Assembly: GCA_020050695.1 (NCBI GenBank)
Contig: JAGVKI010000210.1
Span: forward strand, 1 to 5,352
Reading direction: 5' to 3'
DNA length: 5,352 nt
Source of the DNA: Alphaproteobacteria bacterium
GTDB taxonomy: Bacteria > Pseudomonadota > Alphaproteobacteria > Rickettsiales > SXRF01
Position numbers and translations under genes: made by a program. Below, piece after piece: positions 1 through 4,934 of this stretch. The notes under the pieces are model-generated. The model was not told the DNA's origin. It did not search any database and was given only the letters and a program-made list of their open reading frames with translations. How positions within the stretch are numbered: the first letter of the stretch is position 1; every line of letters begins with the position of its first letter.

Positions 1-666
1 ATTGTCTAACTCGGTGGGGTTGATGCCATACAGCGCGCAGCCCGGCCTGCCAGTATCCTGATGGAAAATGCTGTCTAAGAAAAATCCCGACGAATTGCAC
101 AGGCTGGTGCGCACATTCGGCAACAGTTTTTTAGCTTCTTCGAAACGCAATAATTGTTCGGCATTTTTAGAATGGTGCGGCTCATTGGCACAGGCCAGAT
201 GACTCATCAGCAGCACCACGCGCTTAGCCAGAAATTCACCATACTGTGTTGCTGCGCTGTTTAGCTGCGTCTGGTCAAAACCAAGGCGGGTCATACCGGT
301 ATCGATATGCACGATAGCGGCGGCATCGGGTGATGCGTTGTGCCAGCGCTCCAGCTGCGAGAGTTCATTGAGTACCGGAAGCAATTGGTGGGCGAGGAAT
401 TCTTTTTCCTGGCCGGGCAGCAGGCCGCTGAATACGCCGATTCTTGCCTGCGGCAGGATAGCGCGCAGTTCGATGGCTTCAGCAAGGGTAGCTACAAAAA
501 ACTCCCGGCAATCTTCGTCCCATAGCGCTTTACTTGCAGCTTCCACCCCGAGCCCGTAGGCATTGGCTTTCACCACCGCAGCGCTGGCGCCGCGCGCATG
601 GCGGGCCCGAAGCAGGCGGTAATTTGCGCGAAGTGCGCCAAGATCTACATCAAGGACGGGATGCAT
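1..666 (-). CDS. alr: Alanine racemase, PLP-dependent (N-terminal 222 residues; 3' end outside the window)
   Basis: The product interconverts L- and D-alanine with pyridoxal phosphate in the cytoplasm and supplies D-Ala for peptidoglycan. The frame is open from an ATG at 666 to the left edge. The PLP-lysine motif VVKANAYGLG is at residues 31-40, with Lys33 as the expected Schiff-base lysine. HIDTGMTRLG (120-129) gives the conserved Arg127. MSHLACANE carries His156, NSSG carries Ser192, and RPGCALYG (207-214) carries Arg207. These match the classical Alr barrel residues in order and spacing. The catalytic tyrosine of the C-terminal domain lies beyond the window, as the family is usually about 360-380 residues. 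The start sits 3 nt after the dnaB stop and no clear Shine-Dalgarno is visible, so translation is probably coupled to dnaB. Family identity is very secure; a catabolic DadX paralogue is possible but this context favours the biosynthetic enzyme. Confidence 0.95.
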   Translation of the reverse strand, partial: MHPVLDVDLGALRANYRLLRARHARGASAAVVKANAYGLGVEAASKALWDEDCREFFVATLAEAIELRAILPQARIGVFSGLLPGQEKEFLAHQLLPVLNELSQLERWHNASPDAAAIVHIDTGMTRLGFDQTQLNSAATQYGEFLAKRVVLLMSHLACANEPHHSKNAEQLLRFEEAKKLLPNVRTSLCNSSGFFLDSIFHQDTGRPGCALYGINPTELDN

Positions 667-669
667 TGG

Positions 670-2178
670 TTATTCGGAATAGTTGCTCTGGTAGCTGTGG
701 CCGTGGGCGAGATTGTCGAATTTCGTGAGGTTGCCGTCAAAGCGTAAGGGAACGTTGCCGATAGGGCCGTTACGGTGCTTGGCAATAATAACTTCTGCCA
801 CGTTCATGGCGCGATCCATATCCACCTGCCATTTGGCGTGTTCAGGCGTGCCTTCCGCTGGCTGGGCGCGGCCAAGATAATATTCTTCGCGGTAGATAAA
901 CATCACCACGTCGGCGTCCTGCTCGATGGAGCCGGATTCGCGAAGGTCAGAAAGCTGCGGGCGTTTGTCAGGGCGTTGTTCTACGGCGCGCGACAGCTGC
1001 GAGAGCGCAATCACCGGAATATCAAGCTCCTTGGCAATGGCTTTAAGCCCCTGCGTAATTTCCGAGACTTCCTGTACGCGGTTAGCCTGCGAAGCGGCGC
1101 TTGAGCCGCGAAGCAGCTGCAGATAATCCACCACCAGCAACTTCAGGTTATGCATGCGCTTGAGGCGGCGCGAACGTGTGCGAAGTGCGGAGATGGAAAG
1201 CGCCGGGGTATCATCGATAAAGAAGGGCAACTGCGCCATTTCATTACTGACGCGCACCAGATGGGCAAAATCATCACCTGAAATACGGCCATGGATAATG
1301 CTGGCTGAGTTCAGCGCGCTGGCGCTCGAGAGCATACGAGTTGACAGCTGTTCGGACGACATTTCGAGCGAGAAGAACCCGACGCTGCCTATTTCTTTGT
1401 TGCTGACGCCTTTTTCCTGCGCCTCTTTGGCAAGCGAGATACAGGCATTGTAGGCCACGTTTACGGCGAGTGCCGTCTTACCCATGGAAGGGCGGCCAGC
1501 GAGAATCAGCAGGTCAGAACGCTGCAGGCCGCCGAGCATTTTATCCATGTCGGTAAGGCCGGTGGTGATGCCTGAAAGGCCATTTGATTTAAACGCGTTT
1601 TCAGCGTTCTTGATGGCATTGATCACCGAATGACGGATCGAGCGGAAGCCCTTGTCACTGCCGCCTTGCAGCGAGAGATTAAACAGCTTCTGTTCGGCCG
1701 ATTCGATCTGGTTGTCGGCAGGAATATCAATTTTATGAAGGAATGCAGTGTTGACCACTTCCTCGCCGATGGCGATCAGTTCACGCTTGAGCGCAAGGTC
1801 ATAAATCATGTGGCTGTAATCACCGATATTGAACACGGTAATAGCAGCGCCCGCAAGCTTGGCAAGATAAGCGCCACCGCCAATGTCGGCCAGTGATTCA
1901 TCCTGGTCGAAATAATGCTTCAGCGTCACCGGATTGGCGATCAGGCCCTTGTCATTGAATTTCTGGATGGCTTCAAAAATGCGCTGGTGCAGCGGCTCAT
2001 AAAAATGCGTGGATTTGAGCAGGTCACCGATATGTTGCAGCGCTTCATTATTGACCAGCAGGGCGCCAAGCAACGCCTGTTCGGCATCGATGTTACTCGG
2101 TGCTTCGCGGTACGGCAGAGCGCCGACTGTATCTTCAGTCGCCAGTTCCGGGTTGCTGCTTATGGTAAGGGATGTCAT
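670..2178 (-). CDS. dnaB: Replicative DNA helicase DnaB
   Basis: This is the hexameric 5'-3' helicase that unwinds DNA at the replication fork and works with primase and the helicase loader. The 502-residue length fits the family. The N-terminal domain begins near residue 28 (NIDAEQALLGALL), and the linker runs to about residue 200. The RecA-like domain carries Walker A GRPSMGKT (228-235), the catalytic-glutamate segment FFSLEM (Glu272), Walker B LLVVDYLQL (347-355, Asp351), the SQLSRAVEQR motif (393-402), DLRESGSIEQDADVV (411-425) and the arginine-finger region KHRNGPIG (467-474, Arg469). A lysine/glutamate-rich insertion at about 250-264, between Walker A and FFSLEM, resembles alphaproteobacterial DnaB proteins. 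No intein or frameshift is seen. The ATG at 2178 gives about 27 residues before the conserved domain and has only a weak GGG upstream. A terminator separates it from rplI; alr follows after 3 nt. Confidence 0.97.
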   Translation of the reverse strand: MTSLTISSNPELATEDTVGALPYREAPSNIDAEQALLGALLVNNEALQHIGDLLKSTHFYEPLHQRIFEAIQKFNDKGLIANPVTLKHYFDQDESLADIGGGAYLAKLAGAAITVFNIGDYSHMIYDLALKRELIAIGEEVVNTAFLHKIDIPADNQIESAEQKLFNLSLQGGSDKGFRSIRHSVINAIKNAENAFKSNGLSGITTGLTDMDKMLGGLQRSDLLILAGRPSMGKTALAVNVAYNACISLAKEAQEKGVSNKEIGSVGFFSLEMSSEQLSTRMLSSASALNSASIIHGRISGDDFAHLVRVSNEMAQLPFFIDDTPALSISALRTRSRRLKRMHNLKLLVVDYLQLLRGSSAASQANRVQEVSEITQGLKAIAKELDIPVIALSQLSRAVEQRPDKRPQLSDLRESGSIEQDADVVMFIYREEYYLGRAQPAEGTPEHAKWQVDMDRAMNVAEVIIAKHRNGPIGNVPLRFDGNLTKFDNLAHGHSYQSNYSE

Positions 2179-2215
2179 GCACCCAAACTAACAGGGTTTG
2201 GGACGGTTGCAAATG

Positions 2216-2265
2216 CCAAAACCATAAAACAAAACGGGATGCATTTTTATCAAATGCATCCCGTT
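2216..2265 (-). terminator. Rho-independent terminator after rplI
   Basis: A perfect 14-bp inverted repeat (2233-2246 paired with 2252-2265) encloses a 5-nt loop. Read on the minus strand, the stem is followed by TTGTTTTATGGTTTTGG, which with the last two paired T residues makes an interrupted U-rich tail. On the plus strand the stem is followed by GTAATG, so the signal is directional. It lies 27 nt past the rplI stop and would end the ribosomal-protein transcript, or attenuate read-through into dnaB. Confidence 0.78.
2224..2253 (-). promoter_or_regulatory. Possible dnaB-alr promoter inside the terminator
   Basis: On the minus strand TTGATA (2253-2248) and TTTTAT (2229-2224) are separated by 18 nt, matching the sigma-70 consensus at 5/6 and 4/6 positions. 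Initiation near 2217 would leave a leader of about 40 nt before dnaB. The -35 box sits partly in the loop of the terminator hairpin and the -10 box in its U-rich tail. The match could be chance in AT-rich sequence, but a promoter is needed here if the terminator is efficient. Confidence 0.3.
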
Positions 2266-2292
2266 GTAATGTCGTAAATAAGCGTAGGCTGA

Positions 2293-2751
2293 TTAAGCCG
2301 CTTCGCTTTCCAGGCGAACCACGTTCACCGTCACCGTCACGATTACTTCAGCGTGCAGTGTGAGGCGGGCAGGATATTCGCCGGTGGTTTTGATGTTGGT
2401 GGTCAGAACGATCTGGCTCTTAGGAATGTCATGGCCAGCTTCTGCCAGTGCGTCTGCGATGTCGCGGATGGTAACAGAGCCGTACAGCTTGCCTTCCTGG
2501 CTTGCCTGGCGAACGACCGTCAGCTTAATGCCTTCGAACTTTTTAGCCTGCGCTTCAGCGGCAGCTTTGAGTTCAGCGTTCTGCTGCTCAATGATATGAC
2601 GGCGTTCTTCGAACACTTTTTTGTTTGCTTCGCTGGCACGCAGCGCTTTTTTCTCTGGGATAAGGAAGTTGCGGCCGTAACCGTCACGCACCTTCACTAC
2701 GTCACCTACGCCACCTAAACGGGCAATACGTTCCAGCAAAATGACTTCCAT
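2293..2751 (-). CDS. rplI: 50S ribosomal protein L9 (bL9)
   Basis: L9 binds 23S rRNA near the base of the L1 stalk and helps maintain reading-frame fidelity. The 152-residue product begins MEVILLERIARLGGVGDVVKV. The family signature GDVVKVRDGYGRNFLIPEKKA (16-36) lies in the N-terminal RNA-binding domain. An Ala/Glu/Lys-rich connecting helix spans about 41-75, and the C-terminal domain contains GKLYGSVT (87-94) and ends near residue 148. The ATG at 2751 is chosen because L9 proteins start at this MEVILL segment and because AGGAG lies 7 nt upstream. An in-frame ATG at 2820 would add 23 residues unlike L9. The C-terminus stops at the domain end without a long acidic tail. The gene follows the DUF2232 gene by 108 nt and is followed by a terminator. 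Confidence 0.97.
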   Translation of the reverse strand: MEVILLERIARLGGVGDVVKVRDGYGRNFLIPEKKALRASEANKKVFEERRHIIEQQNAELKAAAEAQAKKFEGIKLTVVRQASQEGKLYGSVTIRDIADALAEAGHDIPKSQIVLTTNIKTTGEYPARLTLHAEVIVTVTVNVVRLESEAA

Positions 2752-2758
2752 TGTACTT

Positions 2759-2763
2759 CTCCT
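2759..2763 (-). promoter_or_regulatory. Ribosome binding site of rplI
   Basis: AGGAG on the minus strand lies 7 nt before the ATG at 2751. It decides the start against the in-frame ATG at 2820. Confidence 0.85.
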
Positions 2764-2800
2764 GTAACCAAAGACATGCCTCGCTATCGGGCGCTTCTTC

Positions 2801-2855
2801 GGGGTGAAAATTAGAGCCAAAAATTCGGGTCAAAAATTAAAGGCCAAGAATTAAG
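2801..2855 (-). repeat. Four imperfect 13-14 bp tandem repeats between the DUF2232 gene and rplI
   Basis: Read on the minus strand, four consecutive units have the form TAATTCTTGGCC, TAATTTTTGACC, GAATTTTTGGCT and TAATTTTCACCC. On the plus strand their AATT cores end at 2852, 2838, 2825 and 2812, giving periods of 14, 13 and 13. The array starts just after the DUF2232 stop and ends about 38 nt before the rplI ribosome binding site. It codes for nothing recognisable. It may be a slippage-derived array, an AU-rich mRNA processing region or a binding site. Confidence 0.55.
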
Positions 2856-2859
2856 GGAG

Positions 2860-3795
2860 TTAGTTATTAGACGAACTGTCGCCTCGAGGCAAGTGTTTGT
2901 TTAGGGTTTTTAGCTGCTCCCAGATACCCAGTGCCGATAGCCCCAGCGCCGGCCAAACCTGGGCAATGATCAAAAAATAGACAATAAATAGAAAAAACCT
3001 CCGGTTAGGCCAATTAAGGCTATTGGCGTGCATCAGCGCCATGCCCTGGAAGAAATAGGGCAGCATCAGCACAATCAGGGAGGATTTGCCAAAAAACTTC
3101 ATGGAGTCGCTGCCAATCAGCGATGCCAGGGCGCTGACGCCCAGTAGGTACAGTACCCAGCCTGGCATATAAAAAGGGGTGACGGCAAAATCAGGCCGTT
3201 TTGCTTTTCCTGCCTTTTGCAGCATGCGGGTGGCTATCCATGCATGGCCATACAGGCATAACGCCCACAGCCAGATAGTGACCGGGAAGATAAGGAACGC
3301 CCATTCACGTGCAATCAGCCCCATTGCCTCGCCATACTCTGCCTGCAGTTCCTTGATGCTGCCGCTGACATGCTGGGCGATAAGCGCCTGCAGGCCGCCA
3401 GGAGCGCTGTGGTAATAGGCGGTCATCAAGCCGATAAACAGCACGGCGTAGAAACTTAAATTCACAATGATCATGCCAATCGGATACCAGCGGATAGTGC
3501 CTTGCGCGCTGACGGTATGCTTTAGCGCGTAGCGCGTCATGTAGCAGGCGGGCAGCCCCAGCAATATGGCAAAAATGACGGCGGAAGAAAGGCTGATGCC
3601 CAGGAAGGTGAGGGCAGCGGCAATAAGAGAGGCGCGTGCAGCGGTGAGCACACCGTGATGCAGGCCGACGTAGAAAATCGGAAGGGTAGGGGTAAACATA
3701 AAAATAAAGCCCAGACCCGTAGCATAAATAACGAGGAACAGGGCGCTTGATAATAATCCAGCCAGAATGGCCGATTGAATGTCCTTGGTGGGCAT
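2860..3795 (-). CDS. DUF2232-type multi-pass inner-membrane protein, function unknown
   Basis: The 311-residue product is strongly hydrophobic. Probable membrane segments lie at about 8-34, 36-50, 52-68, 70-90, 104-127, 165-187, 210-228, 237-256 and 267-288, so eight or nine helices are likely. A more polar stretch (about 130-164, with KELQAEYGE) lies between helices in the middle, a basic loop (GKAKRPDF, 196-203) follows the sixth or seventh helix, and the tail (290-311) is hydrophilic and ends in serines and asparagines. There is no separate cleavable signal peptide. I assign it to DUF2232 from hydropathy, length and position between rpsR and rplI, where Alphaproteobacteria usually carry such a gene; this has not been tested by a profile search. 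The ATG at 3795 has only GGGG upstream, and a hairpin lies in the gap after rpsR. No catalytic motif is visible and I do not infer a substrate. Confidence 0.8.
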   Translation of the reverse strand: MPTKDIQSAILAGLLSSALFLVIYATGLGFIFMFTPTLPIFYVGLHHGVLTAARASLIAAALTFLGISLSSAVIFAILLGLPACYMTRYALKHTVSAQGTIRWYPIGMIIVNLSFYAVLFIGLMTAYYHSAPGGLQALIAQHVSGSIKELQAEYGEAMGLIAREWAFLIFPVTIWLWALCLYGHAWIATRMLQKAGKAKRPDFAVTPFYMPGWVLYLLGVSALASLIGSDSMKFFGKSSLIVLMLPYFFQGMALMHANSLNWPNRRFFLFIVYFLIIAQVWPALGLSALGIWEQLKTLNKHLPRGDSSSNN

Positions 3796-3811
3796 CAGAA
3801 CCCCATACGAA

Positions 3812-3853
3812 CCTTGCCGCCCCCTCTGAAATGTCAGCTAAGGGGCAGCAAGG
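3812..3853 (-). promoter_or_regulatory. RNA hairpin between rpsR and the DUF2232 gene
   Basis: Bases 3812-3825 pair with 3840-3853. In minus-strand RNA this is a 14-bp stem in which the two DNA mismatches (3818/3847 and 3824/3841) become G-U wobbles. Inside it, CTGA (3826-3829) and TCAG (3834-3837) add a 4-bp helix with a tetraloop and a 2-nt bulge. In plus-strand RNA the same positions would be C-A mismatches, so the structure favours the operon strand. The sequence after it (TTCGTATGG) is not U-rich, so it is not a standard intrinsic terminator. An mRNA-stability, processing or polarity element between a highly expressed gene and a membrane-protein gene is plausible. Confidence 0.6.
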
Positions 3854-3869
3854 GATCGTTGTATAGGTT

Positions 3870-4127
3870 TTACTTCGTTACGAAGGGCAGCAGTGCGATG
3901 TTGCGCGCGCGTTTGATGGCGCTTGCAAGGGTACGCTGCTTCTTGTGGGATACAGAAGTGATACGGCTTGGCAGGATCTTGCCACGCTCGGAGATGAAAC
4001 GCGAAAGGAGTTTAACGTCCTTATAGTCGATCTTCGGCGCATTGTTGCCAGACAGTGGGCAGGTCTTCTTGCGGCGGAAGAACACTTTGCGGCCAGCGCC
4101 TGCAGTGCTTTCTTGTGCTTTTTCCAT
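3870..4127 (-). CDS. rpsR: 30S ribosomal protein S18 (bS18)
   Basis: S18 pairs with S6 and binds the central domain of 16S rRNA in the small-subunit platform. The 85-residue product fits the family. After a short variable N-terminus it shows [19 protein letters not shown] (15-33), [18 protein letters not shown] (34-51) and [20 protein letters not shown] (52-71), then [12 protein letters not shown] (72-83). These are hallmark S18 segments, rich in lysine and arginine. It begins 22 nt after the rpsF stop. The upstream sequence has only a weak purine tract (GAGAAAGA, about 10 nt from the ATG), so expression may depend partly on coupling to rpsF. Confidence 0.97.
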   Translation of the reverse strand: MEKAQESTAGAGRKVFFRRKKTCPLSGNNAPKIDYKDVKLLSRFISERGKILPSRITSVSHKKQRTLASAIKRARNIALLPFVTK

Positions 4128-4149
4128 GATATTTATCTTTCTCTAATGC

Positions 4150-4551
4150 TTAGTTTGCTGCTGCTTCAACGCGCTGTTCGGCTTCAACAACGACATCGGT
4201 TTCGCCGCCGTAGCCTTCTTCACGTGAACGGGCCTGCTGCATCATTACGGATGGGCCTTCTTCAATCGTTTCAACGCGAACGGTTAGAGCGCGCAGGATA
4301 TCTTCATTGATACCGATATTGCGTTCCATTTCCTTGATTGCAGCTGGGGGAGCATCAATCGCCAGCATGGTGTAGTGACCTTTGCGGCTCTTGTTGATGC
4401 GGTATGCGAAATTGCGCAGACCCCAATATTCGTTTTTCACTACCTTGCCACCACCCTGTTCGATGATGGAGGTAAAGCTATCAGCCAGTTTGGTGAGGTC
4501 CTGACGGGACATGTCCTGGCGTGTAATAAATGTGCTTTCGTAAAGCGGCAT
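4150..4551 (-). CDS. rpsF: 30S ribosomal protein S6 (bS6)
   Basis: S6 forms a heterodimer with S18 and binds 16S rRNA in the platform. The 133-residue product opens MPLYESTFITRQDMS, the usual S6 beta strand. It contains EYWGLRNFAYRINKSRKGHY (41-60), then YTMLAIDAPPAAIKEMER (60-77) and NEDILRALTVRVE (82-94), covering the ferredoxin-like fold. The tail after about residue 98 is glutamate-rich and variable (ending VEAAAN), as is common in S6. The ATG at 4551 is chosen because AGGAG lies 5 nt upstream and S6 proteins start here; an in-frame ATG at 4578 would add nine unrelated residues. It is the first gene of the minus-strand unit, behind a leader with candidate autoregulatory structure. Confidence 0.97.
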   Translation of the reverse strand: MPLYESTFITRQDMSRQDLTKLADSFTSIIEQGGGKVVKNEYWGLRNFAYRINKSRKGHYTMLAIDAPPAAIKEMERNIGINEDILRALTVRVETIEEGPSVMMQQARSREEGYGGETDVVVEAEQRVEAAAN

Positions 4552-4556
4552 AGTAA

Positions 4557-4561
4557 CTCCT
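4557..4561 (-). promoter_or_regulatory. Ribosome binding site of rpsF
   Basis: AGGAG on the minus strand lies 5 nt before the ATG at 4551. It supports that start over the ATG at 4578. A potential 8-bp leader helix ends 4 nt before it. Confidence 0.85.
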
Positions 4562-4582
4562 GATTCAAACCACTGCAAAATA

Positions 4583-4621
4583 AGAACATTCCGGTGTGGT
4601 TTGCTTTAACCGGCCTGTACT
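4583..4621 (-). promoter_or_regulatory. Candidate S6:S18-binding leader element of rpsF
   Basis: In minus-strand RNA, AGUACA (4621-4616) can pair with UGUUCU (4588-4583) with one U-U mismatch. GGUU (4611-4608) can pair with AACC (4601-4598) around an AAAGCA loop. The asymmetric internal loop between the helices has ACACCGGAA on its 3' side. Known rpsF leader motifs bound by the S6:S18 complex are hairpins with a CCG in an asymmetric loop that mimic the 16S rRNA site. The match here is by eye and the helices are short. It fits the position, 32 nt upstream of the rpsF start. Confidence 0.45.
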
Positions 4622-4623
4622 CC

Positions 4624-4650
4624 TTAAAAAGGGCTCTTACAAATAGCCAT
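4624..4650 (-). other. 8-codon upstream ORF in the rpsF leader
   Basis: An ATG at 4650 opens MAICKSPF and stops with TAA at 4626-4624, about 10 nt after the predicted transcription start. No Shine-Dalgarno can precede it in so short a leader. An AAGGAG overlaps its stop (4625-4620) without any start codon at a suitable distance downstream. It may be a chance ORF. Confidence 0.2.
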
Positions 4651-4666
4651 TTCTGCGGTGAAAGCA

Positions 4667-4697
4667 AGTATAAATTCTATCGTTTCAGCCCTGTCAA
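4667..4697 (-). promoter_or_regulatory. Sigma-70-type promoter of the rpsF operon
   Basis: A perfect TTGACA -35 box (4697-4692) and TATACT -10 box (4672-4667, 5/6) are separated by 19 nt, slightly longer than ideal. Transcription would begin near 4660 and give a leader of about 109 nt. It is the best promoter on this strand between fabD and rpsF and is expected to drive rpsF, rpsR, the DUF2232 gene and rplI. Confidence 0.6.
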
Positions 4698-4718
4698 CAT
4701 ATAGGAAAATCTGCGCAA

Positions 4719-4740
4719 TATACCACTATATATACCATTA
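4719..4740 (+). repeat. Direct repeat TATACCAYTA in the divergent promoter region
   Basis: TATACCACTA (4719-4728) and TATACCATTA (4731-4740) differ at one base and have a 12-bp period. They lie 22-43 bp upstream of the rpsF -35 box and upstream of the fabD promoter candidate. They could be a tandem operator or simply AT-rich sequence. Confidence 0.4.
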
Positions 4741-4768
4741 GTAGCAGTGGGTTTGCTTGAAACAGGCC

Positions 4769-4797
4769 TTATTACCACGCCATAGTTGCAATATAAT
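4769..4797 (+). promoter_or_regulatory. Possible fabD promoter
   Basis: TATAAT (4792-4797) is a perfect -10 box. The best -35 at 17-nt spacing is TTATTA (4769-4774), only 3/6. Another nearby option is TTGAAA (4757-4762) with CATAGT (4781-4786) at 18 nt. Either would give a leader of about 80-140 nt. Confidence 0.4.
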
Positions 4798-4919
4798 TTG
4801 CCAAATCCGCGCCCATCTATTAATAATCGCGCCAATTTACAAGGATGGCCGCCACATATTAATGATGACGCACAAGGAATCACTCGATGCAACCGCCACC
4901 TAATACTCTATCTACCAAC

Positions 4920-4924
4920 AAGGA
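4920..4924 (+). promoter_or_regulatory. Ribosome binding site of fabD (preferred start)
   Basis: AAGGA lies 10 nt before the ATG at 4935. A second AAGGA at 4874-4878 lies 8 nt before an in-frame ATG at 4887, so the start is not fully settled by spacing. Confidence 0.55.
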
Positions 4925-4934
4925 TAAAAAACAC

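Larger units (their letters stand above)
4698..4934. other. Divergent intergenic region between rpsF and fabD
   Basis: With the rpsF leader and promoter (4552-4697), this completes a 383-nt gene-free stretch. It is AT-rich, most strongly at 4700-4740 and 4790-4830. It holds one near-perfect direct repeat, a perfect TATAAT facing fabD, and the fabD leader. The open frame across 4677-4892 on the minus strand starts with TTG, has no ribosome binding site and covers both promoters, so I do not count it as a gene. Confidence 0.6.

Noticed and set aside
338..728. Short open frames on both strands within and next to alr
   Set aside because: The minus-strand alr frame is intact with all expected motifs, so these are out-of-frame or antisense shadows.
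775..2277. Several open frames on the plus strand opposite dnaB
   Set aside because: They are antisense shadows of a fully conserved dnaB, have no ribosome binding sites and no recognisable protein features.
2752..2820. N-terminal extension of L9 from an ATG at 2820
   Set aside because: L9 starts at MEVILL, AGGAG is correctly placed for 2751, and the extra residues (with the repeat array upstream) look non-coding.
4552..4578. N-terminal extension of S6 from an ATG at 4578
   Set aside because: It would span the AGGAG of rpsF and add nine residues not seen in S6.
4626..4649. Possible attenuator in the rpsF leader: GGCT/AGCC stem followed by five T residues
   Set aside because: The stem is only 4 bp with a 9-nt loop, too weak for an intrinsic terminator.
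4804..4838. Loose repeat of AATC(C)GCGCC in the fabD leader
   Set aside because: The shared core is short and needs a gap; chance is a sufficient explanation.
4677..4892. 71-codon open frame on the minus strand between fabD and rpsF
   Set aside because: It begins with TTG, has no ribosome binding site, resembles no family I know, and covers both divergent promoters.
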